Source: Bradyrhizobium embrapense
GTDB taxonomy: Bacteria > Pseudomonadota > Alphaproteobacteria > Rhizobiales > Xanthobacteraceae
DNA: 64,000 nucleotides
Direction: 5' to 3'
Assembly: GCF_001189235.2 (NCBI RefSeq)
Contig: NZ_LFIP02000013.1
Coordinates: 1 to 64,000, forward strand
Part shown: positions 35,694 to 43,196 of the stretch, one piece after another
Layout: every line of letters starts with the position of its first letter
How positions within the stretch are numbered: the stretch's first letter is position 1
Translations under genes and position numbers: made by a program
The notes under the pieces: model-generated
What the model was told of the DNA's origin: nothing
Seen by the model: only the letters and a program-made list of their open reading frames with translations
Databases searched by the model: none

Positions 35694-36551
35694 ATGACCG
35701 ATTTTCCCAAACCGCCATTTCCCGCTCAGAAGCAGCCGATGCCGGGGCTGACTCGCAAGATGGATCCAAGACCCGACCATGGGGAAGAGAGCTACCGGGG
35801 ATCCGGCCGGCTCGCCGGCCTGAAGGCGATCATCACGGGTAGCGATAGCGGGATTGGACGTGCGGTCGCGATTGCCTATGCGCGCGAGGGAGCGGACCTG
35901 GTGCTGGCCTATCTGGAAGAAGATGAAGACGCAGCCGAGGTCAAGAGCTTGATCGAAAGAGAAGGACGCAAGGCCGTTCTGATTCCCGGCGATGTTCGCA
36001 ACGCTGAGCACTGCCGCGGCATCATCCGCCGCGCCGTCGACGAATTGGGCGGAATCGACATTCTCGTCAACAATGCTGCGCACCAGGCGACATTCAAGGA
36101 TATCGGCGACATCAGCGACGAGGAGTGGCAACGAACGTTCGAAACCAACATTCACGCCATGTTCTACCTGAGCAAGGCCGCGGTACCCCACATGAAGCCT
36201 GGAGCCGCGATCATCAATACGGCTTCCGTCAATTCCGATATGCCAAACCCGATGCTTCTGGCTTATGCGACCACGAAGGGGGCCATTCAGAATTTCACCG
36301 GCGGACTTGCGCAAATGCTGGCGGCCAAGGGGATCCGGGTCAACGCGGTCGCGCCCGGTCCGATCTGGACGCCGCTTATCCCGTCCACGATGCCGGAAGA
36401 GGCAGTCAAGACGTTCGGGCAGCAAGTGCCGATGAAGCGCCCAGGGCAGCCCGCCGAGCTCGCAACGGCGTACGTCATGCTCGCCGACCCCTTGTCGAGC
36501 TACACATCGGGTACGACAGTTGCCGTCACCGGCGGGAAGCCGTTCATATAG
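35694..36551 (+). CDS. SDR oxidoreductase (stress-associated, YhdF-like)
   Basis: A 285-residue short-chain dehydrogenase with a 40-residue N-terminal extension (KPPFPAQKQPMPG, DPRPDHGEESYRGSGRL) typical of the YhdF/general-stress SDR group. TGSDSGIG (48-55), NNAA (126-129) and Tyr191-x3-Lys195 make it catalytically complete. Start ATG 35694 follows GGAG by 6 bases; the TTG at 35682 is less likely. An EcfG-type box upstream supports stress induction. Confidence 0.9.
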   Translation: MTDFPKPPFPAQKQPMPGLTRKMDPRPDHGEESYRGSGRLAGLKAIITGSDSGIGRAVAIAYAREGADLVLAYLEEDEDAAEVKSLIEREGRKAVLIPGDVRNAEHCRGIIRRAVDELGGIDILVNNAAHQATFKDIGDISDEEWQRTFETNIHAMFYLSKAAVPHMKPGAAIINTASVNSDMPNPMLLAYATTKGAIQNFTGGLAQMLAAKGIRVNAVAPGPIWTPLIPSTMPEEAVKTFGQQVPMKRPGQPAELATAYVMLADPLSSYTSGTTVAVTGGKPFI

Positions 36552-36674
36552 GGCCCGGATCTACTTCCTTGCCCCGGTTACGTATTGACGCTCCATCGGG
36601 ACGAAGTCGGCCCCGATGGACGATGAGCTACTGATCTGCCCGCCGCGACGCCTGGATCGACCATCTCTGGCCAG

Positions 36675-37040
36675 TTATTTCAACGTATACAAGAATGCGC
36701 TGATGTCGCGCGCATCATCCTGTGAAATGCCGGAGCTTGGCATGGCGTTGCCCGGCAGCATCCTTTGCGGATCCTCGATCCAGAACGTCATATTATCCGG
36801 CGTATTCTGGATGAACCCGGCAATGTAGGTCCGAGTAGCAATCCGTCGCAAGGAAGGCCCGACATTTCCGTCGGCGTTGGCAATACCGGGAATTTCGTGG
36901 CAGCCGCCGCATCCGTACTGCTTCACCAAATCTGCACCGCGCCGCGAATTGCCGTCGAAATCCTGGGCACCCGACGCGGCAGTGTTGTCGTACCCGGTCA
37001 AGACCGATCCAAGGCAAAGCAAAACGAGCAAGCGGCGCAT
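36675..37040 (-). CDS. Cytochrome c (class I, periplasmic)
   Basis: A 121-residue c-type cytochrome with a signal peptide (RRLLVLLCLGSVLTG), the haem site CGGCH (Cys44, Cys47, His48) and a C-terminal methionine (AMPSSGIS) as likely sixth ligand. It is the last gene of the PQQ dehydrogenase operon, 44 bases after the preceding cytochrome gene, and probably passes electrons onward to the oxidase. ATG 37040 was chosen because the signal peptide starts there. Confidence 0.85.
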   Translation of the reverse strand: MRRLLVLLCLGSVLTGYDNTAASGAQDFDGNSRRGADLVKQYGCGGCHEIPGIANADGNVGPSLRRIATRTYIAGFIQNTPDNMTFWIEDPQRMLPGNAMPSSGISQDDARDISAFLYTLK

Positions 37041-37084
37041 CAATATTGCCGTCTTGTCGCCCATCCGACGCTGCGATCGCATGC

Positions 37085-37708
37085 TCACGGCTTCTGACCC
37101 GAACCGAATTTCTTGGTGTTGGACCAGGGATCGCTGGTCGAGACCTGTTCAGTCGGAACCTGCTCGATATCAGGTGACAACGGCTCGGCGGAGAATGTGC
37201 GGCCCCAATGGCGGTTCGGTTCGTTGCTGATCTTGCCGATATAGGTCACGAGGTCCCAGATCACCGCATCCGGCAAGACAGCGCCCCACGCCGGCATGCC
37301 GTTCGGCCGCCCCTGGTAAATGGAGAGATAGATGTTCTCGGGCTGCGAGCCGTAAATGAAGATGTTGTTGCTCAGTGACGGGCCCATGCCACCGCCGCCA
37401 TTCGCGGCATGGCAGCCGACGCAATTGAAACTGACAAAATACGTCATGCCGCGCTGCTCCGCTTTCGGATCGCCCTGCACGGGATTCTTGATCGCCGGGT
37501 TGCTGGGCTGGGCGCCCGGAAAGAGATGGCTGACGGGGACCTGCATGAACACGCCAGGGCGGCCGTTGCCGACGCTTCGTCCGAAATCCGGGCGCGGAGA
37601 CACCACGGGCGTTTGCGCTTCCTGAGATTGCGGCAGGCTCTGTTGGCCGACTGCGGGCGGGCTACCGGCGAGCAGCAGGAATGCACCAAGTGCGAGGATA
37701 GTCCGCAT
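37085..37708 (-). CDS. Cytochrome c, PQQ-dehydrogenase-associated
   Basis: A 207-residue exported cytochrome: signal peptide (RTILALGAFLLLAGS), a 65-residue Pro-rich linker, then CVGCH (Cys96, Cys99, His100) and NGMPAW as methionine ligand. The placement directly after the XoxJ-like gene (3 bases) suggests that it is the electron acceptor of the dehydrogenase (a cytochrome cL/XoxG equivalent). Confidence 0.87.
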   Translation of the reverse strand: MRTILALGAFLLLAGSPPAVGQQSLPQSQEAQTPVVSPRPDFGRSVGNGRPGVFMQVPVSHLFPGAQPSNPAIKNPVQGDPKAEQRGMTYFVSFNCVGCHAANGGGGMGPSLSNNIFIYGSQPENIYLSIYQGRPNGMPAWGAVLPDAVIWDLVTYIGKISNEPNRHWGRTFSAEPLSPDIEQVPTEQVSTSDPWSNTKKFGSGQKP

Positions 37709-37711
37709 GAG

Positions 37712-38542
37712 CTAACCTCCTCCAGCGGACGTTGGCGTTTCGACCAAGGGTATGCCGTAGCTGCGCAGCAGCGAGGCGATTTCCGGTCGATGCCCGTCGA
37801 TGAAGTCATTGAGGCGATCGCGCAATGCATGATCGCCCTTGCGTACACCCATCGAGATCGAAAACTGGAACCGCTGGGGTGCAAATTGTTCGCCGTCCTG
37901 GACCGGAGCGACCACGAGCTTGATCGGCGATCGCTTGGCGAAGTATCCGCCGAGCGGACCCCACACCGCGGCGACGTCGATCTCGCCGCTTTCGACTGCT
38001 TCGATCAGACGCGCCGGCGGATTGGCTTGGCGATAGTCGCCATAGATCGAGTAGCCTCGCACATTGTCCACGATGCCCTGTTCGCCGAGTGCCTCCGCTG
38101 GAGGCGCGTTGCTTCCATCGTCGCCGATCAGGTGGACCCCGATTCTCAACTGGCGCAGTTTCGGATCGAGCAGCGACGTGAAGTCGAGATGGCGGTCCTG
38201 CCGCGTCACGAAAATATAAGTAGAGCGATAATAGGGCTTCGTCGTCTCCGTCATTTCGAATTGGTCTGGAACGCCGATCACGACGTCGCATTTTCCGGCG
38301 TTGAGCGTATTGCGGATAAAGCCGCGGCGCTGCGCCCACCAGGTGTAGGAGAGCTGCATCCCGAATTGCTCGGCCATCATGGCGGCGAGGCTGTTCTCGA
38401 ACCCCTGTTCCGGCCGGTTGGAGAATGGCATGTTGTTCGGATCGGCGCACACGCGAAGCTCGCCGCTCTGCTCCGAAGCCGCGGCGGCTGTGCCGAGCGT
38501 TATGGCGAGGAAAATGGCGGCACACTCAATGAGCCGGCGCAT
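37712..38542 (-). CDS. PQQ-dehydrogenase-associated binding protein (XoxJ/MxaJ-like)
   Basis: A 276-residue periplasmic solute-binding-fold protein with a signal peptide (LIECAAIFLAITLGTAAAA) and the block ELRVCADPNNMPFSN seen in quinoprotein-dehydrogenase-associated binding proteins. XoxJ is thought to help the dehydrogenase mature or activate. Start ATG 38542; its first 17 bases overlap the end of the dehydrogenase gene. Confidence 0.85.
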   Translation of the reverse strand: MRRLIECAAIFLAITLGTAAAASEQSGELRVCADPNNMPFSNRPEQGFENSLAAMMAEQFGMQLSYTWWAQRRGFIRNTLNAGKCDVVIGVPDQFEMTETTKPYYRSTYIFVTRQDRHLDFTSLLDPKLRQLRIGVHLIGDDGSNAPPAEALGEQGIVDNVRGYSIYGDYRQANPPARLIEAVESGEIDVAAVWGPLGGYFAKRSPIKLVVAPVQDGEQFAPQRFQFSISMGVRKGDHALRDRLNDFIDGHRPEIASLLRSYGIPLVETPTSAGGG

Positions 38543-40367
38543 GATCTTTGTCCTGACCACTTGTGCCGCCAAGCTTGAAGACGAGCAATTCGCTGCCGCC
38601 AGCGGTGTAGAACGGCAAATCCTGCGTCGCCCCCGTGAAGCCCAACGCGCTGTTGCGGACTCTCGGATCGACTTCTGCATTCGCGACGACGCCGGGCCAG
38701 CCGCCGACACCGGACAGGATTGCGATATATTGCTGTCCGTCGGCGCCGCGATACGAGATCGGCTGACCGATGAAGCCGGAGCCGGCGCGGAACTGCCAGA
38801 GCAGATGGCCGTCCTTCGCATCCACTCCTTTGAAGAGCCGGTCCATGGTGCCGTAGAAGGCGACATCGCCAGCGGTGACGAGCGCGCCGCTCCACACCGG
38901 GAGGCGCTCATGAATCTCCCAGACCTTCTTCCGCGCAACAGGATCCCACGCCATGAACTCTCCGCGATATCCGCCGGGGCCGGCATACATGTCGACGTCG
39001 GCGCCGACATAGGGAGTCCCGGCGATATAACCGACCTGCGACGCCTTGAAGTTCATGCAGAGATGCTGATGCGGAACGTAGAGGAGCTTGGTTCGTGGCG
39101 ACCAAGCGGTGGGTTGCCAATCCTTGGCGCCGGGCGAGGCGGGGCAAATGTCCTCAATGGTTTTGCCGAGGAGCGGCGTCTTCTCTTCGTTCGGTATGAT
39201 CCTTCCCGACTTGAGGTCGACGCCCTTGTAGGCGTTGATGAACTCATAGGCGTTGGCGGAAATCACCTCACCCGTGCTGCGGTCGATAACGTACATATAG
39301 CCGTTGCGGCCGGGGTGAATGAGTACCTTGCGCGCTTGCCCATCAAGAACGAGGTCAACCAGGACGTTCTCGTTGATCTCGTCGTGATCGAACAGATCAT
39401 GGGGATTGAGTTGGTAAGCCCATTTGGCGTGACCGGTGTCCGCATCGCGCGCGAAGATCGTGCTGCTCCAGAGATTATCGCCGCTGCGCTGGTTAGCGTT
39501 CCAGGGGCTCGGGTTCGCGGTTCCATAGTAGACGAGGTTGAGTTCCGGGTCGTAGGAGACCCAACCCCACACCGTGCCGCCGCCGACCTGCCAGCGGTCC
39601 GCCGGCCAGCTCTTCACGCCGAGGTCCTTGTCCTTGAGATTGGCGTAGAACGGTTTGAAGTCGTCGCCGATTAGCACGTCCTTGTCCGGGCCGGTGGAGT
39701 AGGCGCGCCAGAAGATCGCGCCTGTGCTCTCGTCGAGCGCAGTGAGCCAGCCACGCACGCCCATTTCGCCGCCGCTATTGCCGACCAGAATCTTCCCCTT
39801 GGCGACAATCGGCGCCATGGTGATGGTCTCGCCCTTGTTGATTTCGCCGAGCTTCGTATGCCAAAGCTCCTTGCCGGTCTTGGCATCGATGGCGACGGTA
39901 TGGTTGTCGAGCGTGTTGAGAAAAATCTTGCCATCGTCGTAGGCAAGGCCGCGGTTGACCACGTCGCAGCAGGCGACACCGGCCGCCGCCGGCTCAGGCT
40001 TCGGTGCATAGGACCACTTCAGCTCTCCAGTGGTCGCATCCAACGCGAAGACGCGATTGGGATAGGGGCCCGCGTAGGGACCGACCACATACATGGTATT
40101 ATCGATGACAAGCGGAGCTGCCTCCTGGCCGCGATCAGCTCCGACTGAGAACGTCCAGGCAAGCTGCAGGCGAGATGCGTTGCTCGCGTTGATCTGATCG
40201 AGATCGCTGAAGCGCGTGTTGGCGTAGTCGCGCGCCGCCATCGGCCACTGTCCGGGATCTTTCATCCGGCTCTGCAGGTCACTCTGCGCGAAGGCAAAGG
40301 AGGTCCAGGCGGCACAGGCCATGCTCGCCGTTGCGACCAACGCGCGGCGGTAGTTCCGGTTTAACAT
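38526..40367 (-). CDS. PQQ-dependent alcohol dehydrogenase, lanthanide type
   Basis: A 613-residue quinoprotein of the methanol/ethanol dehydrogenase family, exported by a signal peptide (ALVATASMACAAWTSFAFAQ). Cys133-Cys134 form the vicinal disulphide over PQQ. Metal ligands are Glu201 (GGEMGVRG) and Asn285 (TANPSPWN), and Asp327 is catalytic in FDHDE. The extra Asp329, two residues on, is the mark of lanthanide-dependent (XoxF/PedH) enzymes; calcium forms have Ala or Ser there. Whether the substrate is methanol or a larger alcohol is unclear. Start ATG 40367 opens the signal peptide. Confidence 0.9.
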   Translation of the reverse strand: MLNRNYRRALVATASMACAAWTSFAFAQSDLQSRMKDPGQWPMAARDYANTRFSDLDQINASNASRLQLAWTFSVGADRGQEAAPLVIDNTMYVVGPYAGPYPNRVFALDATTGELKWSYAPKPEPAAAGVACCDVVNRGLAYDDGKIFLNTLDNHTVAIDAKTGKELWHTKLGEINKGETITMAPIVAKGKILVGNSGGEMGVRGWLTALDESTGAIFWRAYSTGPDKDVLIGDDFKPFYANLKDKDLGVKSWPADRWQVGGGTVWGWVSYDPELNLVYYGTANPSPWNANQRSGDNLWSSTIFARDADTGHAKWAYQLNPHDLFDHDEINENVLVDLVLDGQARKVLIHPGRNGYMYVIDRSTGEVISANAYEFINAYKGVDLKSGRIIPNEEKTPLLGKTIEDICPASPGAKDWQPTAWSPRTKLLYVPHQHLCMNFKASQVGYIAGTPYVGADVDMYAGPGGYRGEFMAWDPVARKKVWEIHERLPVWSGALVTAGDVAFYGTMDRLFKGVDAKDGHLLWQFRAGSGFIGQPISYRGADGQQYIAILSGVGGWPGVVANAEVDPRVRNSALGFTGATQDLPFYTAGGSELLVFKLGGTSGQDKDHAPAH

Positions 40368-40424
40368 AGGTGAAAGTCTCCACGGCGGCCGGTGCCGCGT
40401 CGCGTTGCCGGTCACCGACGTACA

Positions 40425-40448
40425 AACGTTGCGCTTTGGCTTGGTTCC
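40425..40448 (-). promoter_or_regulatory. Possible EcfG-type box before the PQQ dehydrogenase
   Basis: Minus strand GGAAC (40448-40444), 15 bases, CGTT (40428-40425). The spacer is one base shorter than usual, so this is weak; the operon may instead be read from the HbpS-like gene. Confidence 0.35.
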
Positions 40449-40466
40449 AAAAGGCTTGTCCGCCCG

Positions 40467-41258
40467 CTAGCGCACGACGCTCCCTGACACGCCCGCGCCG
40501 AGATCGACTGCGATCTGGTCTTCCTTGCCGTCGCACTTCGGGTGACCGAAACCGGAGGGGCTCTTCCCGTCCGGTCCGATATCGTAGATGATCGCGTCCT
40601 TCATATTGGGACTGACGCCGGCTGGCACGTGATCGAGGCCGAGAAGGTGGCGCACGCGCCAGGCGACATTATGGTCCGCACACGAACTGTCGCCGCTGAC
40701 GCCAATCGCGCCGCCAATGCCATTGCCGTCGTAGAGCGCCAATCCGCCACCGAAGACGATGACACCGCCGACCTGCTTGCCGACCATCGGATCATGCTGC
40801 GTCCCGAAATCCTGGCTTTGGCCCCCGTAGATCGTGTCCGGAATCGGCGGGTTACTCGACGCTGCGCCGAACAGAAAGCCCCCGGGTTGTGCTCCGGTGT
40901 AGAGATTTGCGGTCGCCATCGCCTTGTTCTTCAGGCTGAATGCATTCGCGGTGTTGGCCTTCTCCGCAGCGATCGCGCGGCTGCCCGGCCATTGATCGTC
41001 AGCCTTGGTACCGCTGAATGCGACGGCGCAGACGACACCCTGCCGGTTGACCACCGCGGCCCATTCATGATTGTCGAGCCCGCCATTGCTCGGTCCGCCC
41101 GAAGGCTTGACGCTTTTCTTCAGGATATCGGCCAGATGGTCGTGATCGACAGGGCAGGATGCGCTGGACCCTTGGGAGGGGTCTTGGGCGGCGGACGGTC
41201 TCGAGAGCTGAAGACCGGCGATCGATAGGGCCAATGCCCCTGTCCAGAGCTTGTTCAC
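40467..41258 (-). CDS. HbpS/GlcG-family (DUF336) exported protein
   Basis: A 263-residue protein: signal peptide (KLWTGALALSIAGLQLSRPSAA) then a GlcG/HbpS-type domain with AVVNRQGVVCAVAFSG, GGVIVFGGGLALYDGNGIGGAIGVSGDSS and WRVRH, the usual C-terminal half. HbpS proteins bind haem and sense redox; related copies often precede PQQ dehydrogenase genes. The start is GTG 41258, 5 bases after GGAGGA. An exact EcfG-type promoter lies 44 bases upstream. Confidence 0.85.
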   Translation of the reverse strand: MNKLWTGALALSIAGLQLSRPSAAQDPSQGSSASCPVDHDHLADILKKSVKPSGGPSNGGLDNHEWAAVVNRQGVVCAVAFSGTKADDQWPGSRAIAAEKANTANAFSLKNKAMATANLYTGAQPGGFLFGAASSNPPIPDTIYGGQSQDFGTQHDPMVGKQVGGVIVFGGGLALYDGNGIGGAIGVSGDSSCADHNVAWRVRHLLGLDHVPAGVSPNMKDAIIYDIGPDGKSPSGFGHPKCDGKEDQIAVDLGAGVSGSVVR

Positions 41259-41301
41259 GTATCCTCCGCGAGAGAAGACGTTGTGGGGACTATCGACCGC
41301 G

Positions 41302-41327
41302 AACGTTCGAAGTAAAGCTGCGGTTCC
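41302..41327 (-). promoter_or_regulatory. EcfG-type promoter of the HbpS/PQQ-dehydrogenase operon
   Basis: Minus strand GGAAC (41327-41323), 17 bases, CGTT (41305-41302): exact consensus. The transcript should begin near 41295 and cover the HbpS-like gene and possibly all genes down to 36675. Confidence 0.8.
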
Positions 41328-42259
41328 TAACCGGCCGGGCGCACATCGCGGAGTATGCTGGCGCCGGTGGCCGATTGGCACTCGGTCAGCCAGCGATAGG
41401 CGAAAAACAAGGCTGCGCCGGTATAGAGAATGCCCATCGGCACCCACATTAGAATTCCGGCGAGTTGCTGATCCTCAAGTGGCGACAGACCGAGGTCGCC
41501 CGCGAGTGCGCTCTGGCTCGGTATCCAGACATGTGTCGACAGGGTCAGGAGGGCACCCAGCACGCCGGAATGCAGAACGGTGATGAAGAGACAGGCAATG
41601 CCGATGCCGTCACGCATTCGTTCGCCGCGTCCTCTCCCGCGTCCGTAGAGCAACACCCACCAGAACAGCAGGGCGGTTGCAAAGAAGCTGAGGTGCTGCA
41701 GGCGGTGGATTGCAATATTCTCGAGCGCGAGCGCATAAAGTGGCGGCGCGTGCCAAATCCATAGAGCCAGCCCGTGCAAGGTGGTCGCGCTCACCGGATG
41801 ACTGAGAAACGCCCATAACGTCGCCAGCGGCGCCGTGGTCATCAGACGGCCGGCAGGCCGAAAAGATGACGGTAGGCTCCACAGCAGCGGACCGTTGGTC
41901 CGGGCGTAGGCGATCAGCGGAGCGGCAACCAGCATCAAAAGTTCGTGCTCGATCATGTGCGCCGTGAACAGGCGCTCGCCGAGCCAATGAAGCGGAGAAG
42001 TCAAGGCGAGCGCGATGACCAGCCATCCTGACCAGAATGCCGCCACCTTCCGGTATGTGACGCCGCGTCCGCCGCCGGCGCTCCGCCAAAGCCGCTGTGT
42101 CCCGACATAAAATGCAATACCTGCCAGGTAGAGCGGCACCAGCAGCCAGGGATCGTAGCTCCACAGCGCAGTCGGATCCGACACGTTTGCCAGACCATGC
42201 GCTGAAGCCGACGCAGGCAGCAGTGCGAGAAGCGGCAGCAGCAGACTCAACGCAAACAT
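41327..42259 (-). CDS. ctaG: Cytochrome c oxidase assembly protein (CtaG, caa3 type)
   Basis: A 310-residue integral membrane protein with about seven helices and conserved ASAHG near the N-terminus, TAHMIEHELLMLVAAPL and HAPPLYALAL, the signature of the caa3_CtaG family, which helps insert copper into the oxidase. ATG 42259 was preferred over the longer frame to 42565, which would overlap two other genes. It overlaps the upstream small gene by 13 bases. Confidence 0.88.
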   Translation of the reverse strand: MFALSLLLPLLALLPASASAHGLANVSDPTALWSYDPWLLVPLYLAGIAFYVGTQRLWRSAGGGRGVTYRKVAAFWSGWLVIALALTSPLHWLGERLFTAHMIEHELLMLVAAPLIAYARTNGPLLWSLPSSFRPAGRLMTTAPLATLWAFLSHPVSATTLHGLALWIWHAPPLYALALENIAIHRLQHLSFFATALLFWWVLLYGRGRGRGERMRDGIGIACLFITVLHSGVLGALLTLSTHVWIPSQSALAGDLGLSPLEDQQLAGILMWVPMGILYTGAALFFAYRWLTECQSATGASILRDVRPAG

Positions 42260-42600
42260 GGGCTGATCACGACCGCGGCAAGGAGTTGATCGGCGATCAC
42301 AAGCGCGAACAGCACGCCGGTACCCACCCCGAGCCAGGCCAAGAAAGCTCTGGGACCACCGCCTGCGGTGTCGTTCCATTCGATCCCGGCACGGCGGCGA
42401 ATCGCGCGCGCCGAAATCACGGCGCCGGCCAGCGCACCGAGTACCAGAAGGGTGCTCAAGGCGATGCCGCCCCACTTCGCCTTCTCGCACGCCAGATGGG
42501 TGATGGCGTAGACGCCCTGTAGGTTGGCGGCCCAGGCGGCGGGTCCGAGCGCTACGCCTGCCCAATAGGTCAATCTGGCATTGCTTTCATTGATGGTCAT
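42247..42600 (-). CDS. Oxidase-operon small membrane protein
   Basis: A 117-residue protein with about four hydrophobic helices (LTYWAGVALGPAAWAANLQ, GGIALSTLLVLGALAGAVI, AFLAWLGVGTGVLFALVIA). It occupies the position of cytochrome oxidase subunit IV/accessory proteins in alphaproteobacterial caa3 operons, but no subunit IV motif is visible. ATGA overlap with subunit III. Confidence 0.7.
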   Translation of the reverse strand: MTINESNARLTYWAGVALGPAAWAANLQGVYAITHLACEKAKWGGIALSTLLVLGALAGAVISARAIRRRAGIEWNDTAGGGPRAFLAWLGVGTGVLFALVIADQLLAAVVISPCLR

Positions 42601-43196
42601 AGCCGTGGCACCCAATCGAGCAACACATAGAGCGGCAGCCACGCGATCACGACAAAGTTCCAGTAGAACACGTTGTCGGTCACGTCACTGAAGCGGCGCG
42701 GCTTGGCATGTGCTGTGAACATCAGGACGGCAAGCACGATCGTGTCGCCGAGATCGGTCGCAAGATGCGTGGTGTGGAGACCAAGGATCAGCCAGACAAC
42801 TGAACCATAAGCAGAGTTGTCCCAGCGGGTGTTGAGGTGGGCGAACTCGAAGCCGCGCAAGATCAGCAGCACGATGCCGATAAGTGACATGACAACGAGC
42901 CAGACACGCACCTTGTGAAGATCCTGCCGATGCGCGACGCGATTGGTATACTGGTTGGGGATGATGCTGAGCAGGAAGATGATGGTCTCCGCCGTTCCGG
43001 GCCAGAGATCAGGCGGCAAAGCCCCGATCGGCCAAGTCGGGTTGACGGCATAGAGATAGAGATAGGCGCCGATCGCGATGGCGAAGCCCATGCCTTCCAG
43101 CGCCATGAAGCTCATCGCCCCCCACCAGGGTCCGCTTTGCGGGCCGAAGCCAAAGGTCGGCAGCTCTCCGACGTTGCGCACGACGCTCTGCTTCAT
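42597..43196 (-). CDS. ctaE: Cytochrome c oxidase subunit III
   Basis: A 199-residue membrane protein with five helices, GMGFAIAIGAYLYLYA near the start and HTTHLATDLGDTIVLA, the conserved subunit III block. The short N-terminus fits five-helix subunit III forms. ATG 43196 overlaps the subunit I stop by 4 bases, which fixes the start. Confidence 0.87.
   Translation of the reverse strand: MKQSVVRNVGELPTFGFGPQSGPWWGAMSFMALEGMGFAIAIGAYLYLYAVNPTWPIGALPPDLWPGTAETIIFLLSIIPNQYTNRVAHRQDLHKVRVWLVVMSLIGIVLLILRGFEFAHLNTRWDNSAYGSVVWLILGLHTTHLATDLGDTIVLAVLMFTAHAKPRRFSDVTDNVFYWNFVVIAWLPLYVLLDWVPRL

Noticed and set aside
36593..36619. CCATCGGG/CCCGATGG hairpin between convergent genes
   Set aside because: No T-run on either side; could be a weak bidirectional terminator but support is thin.
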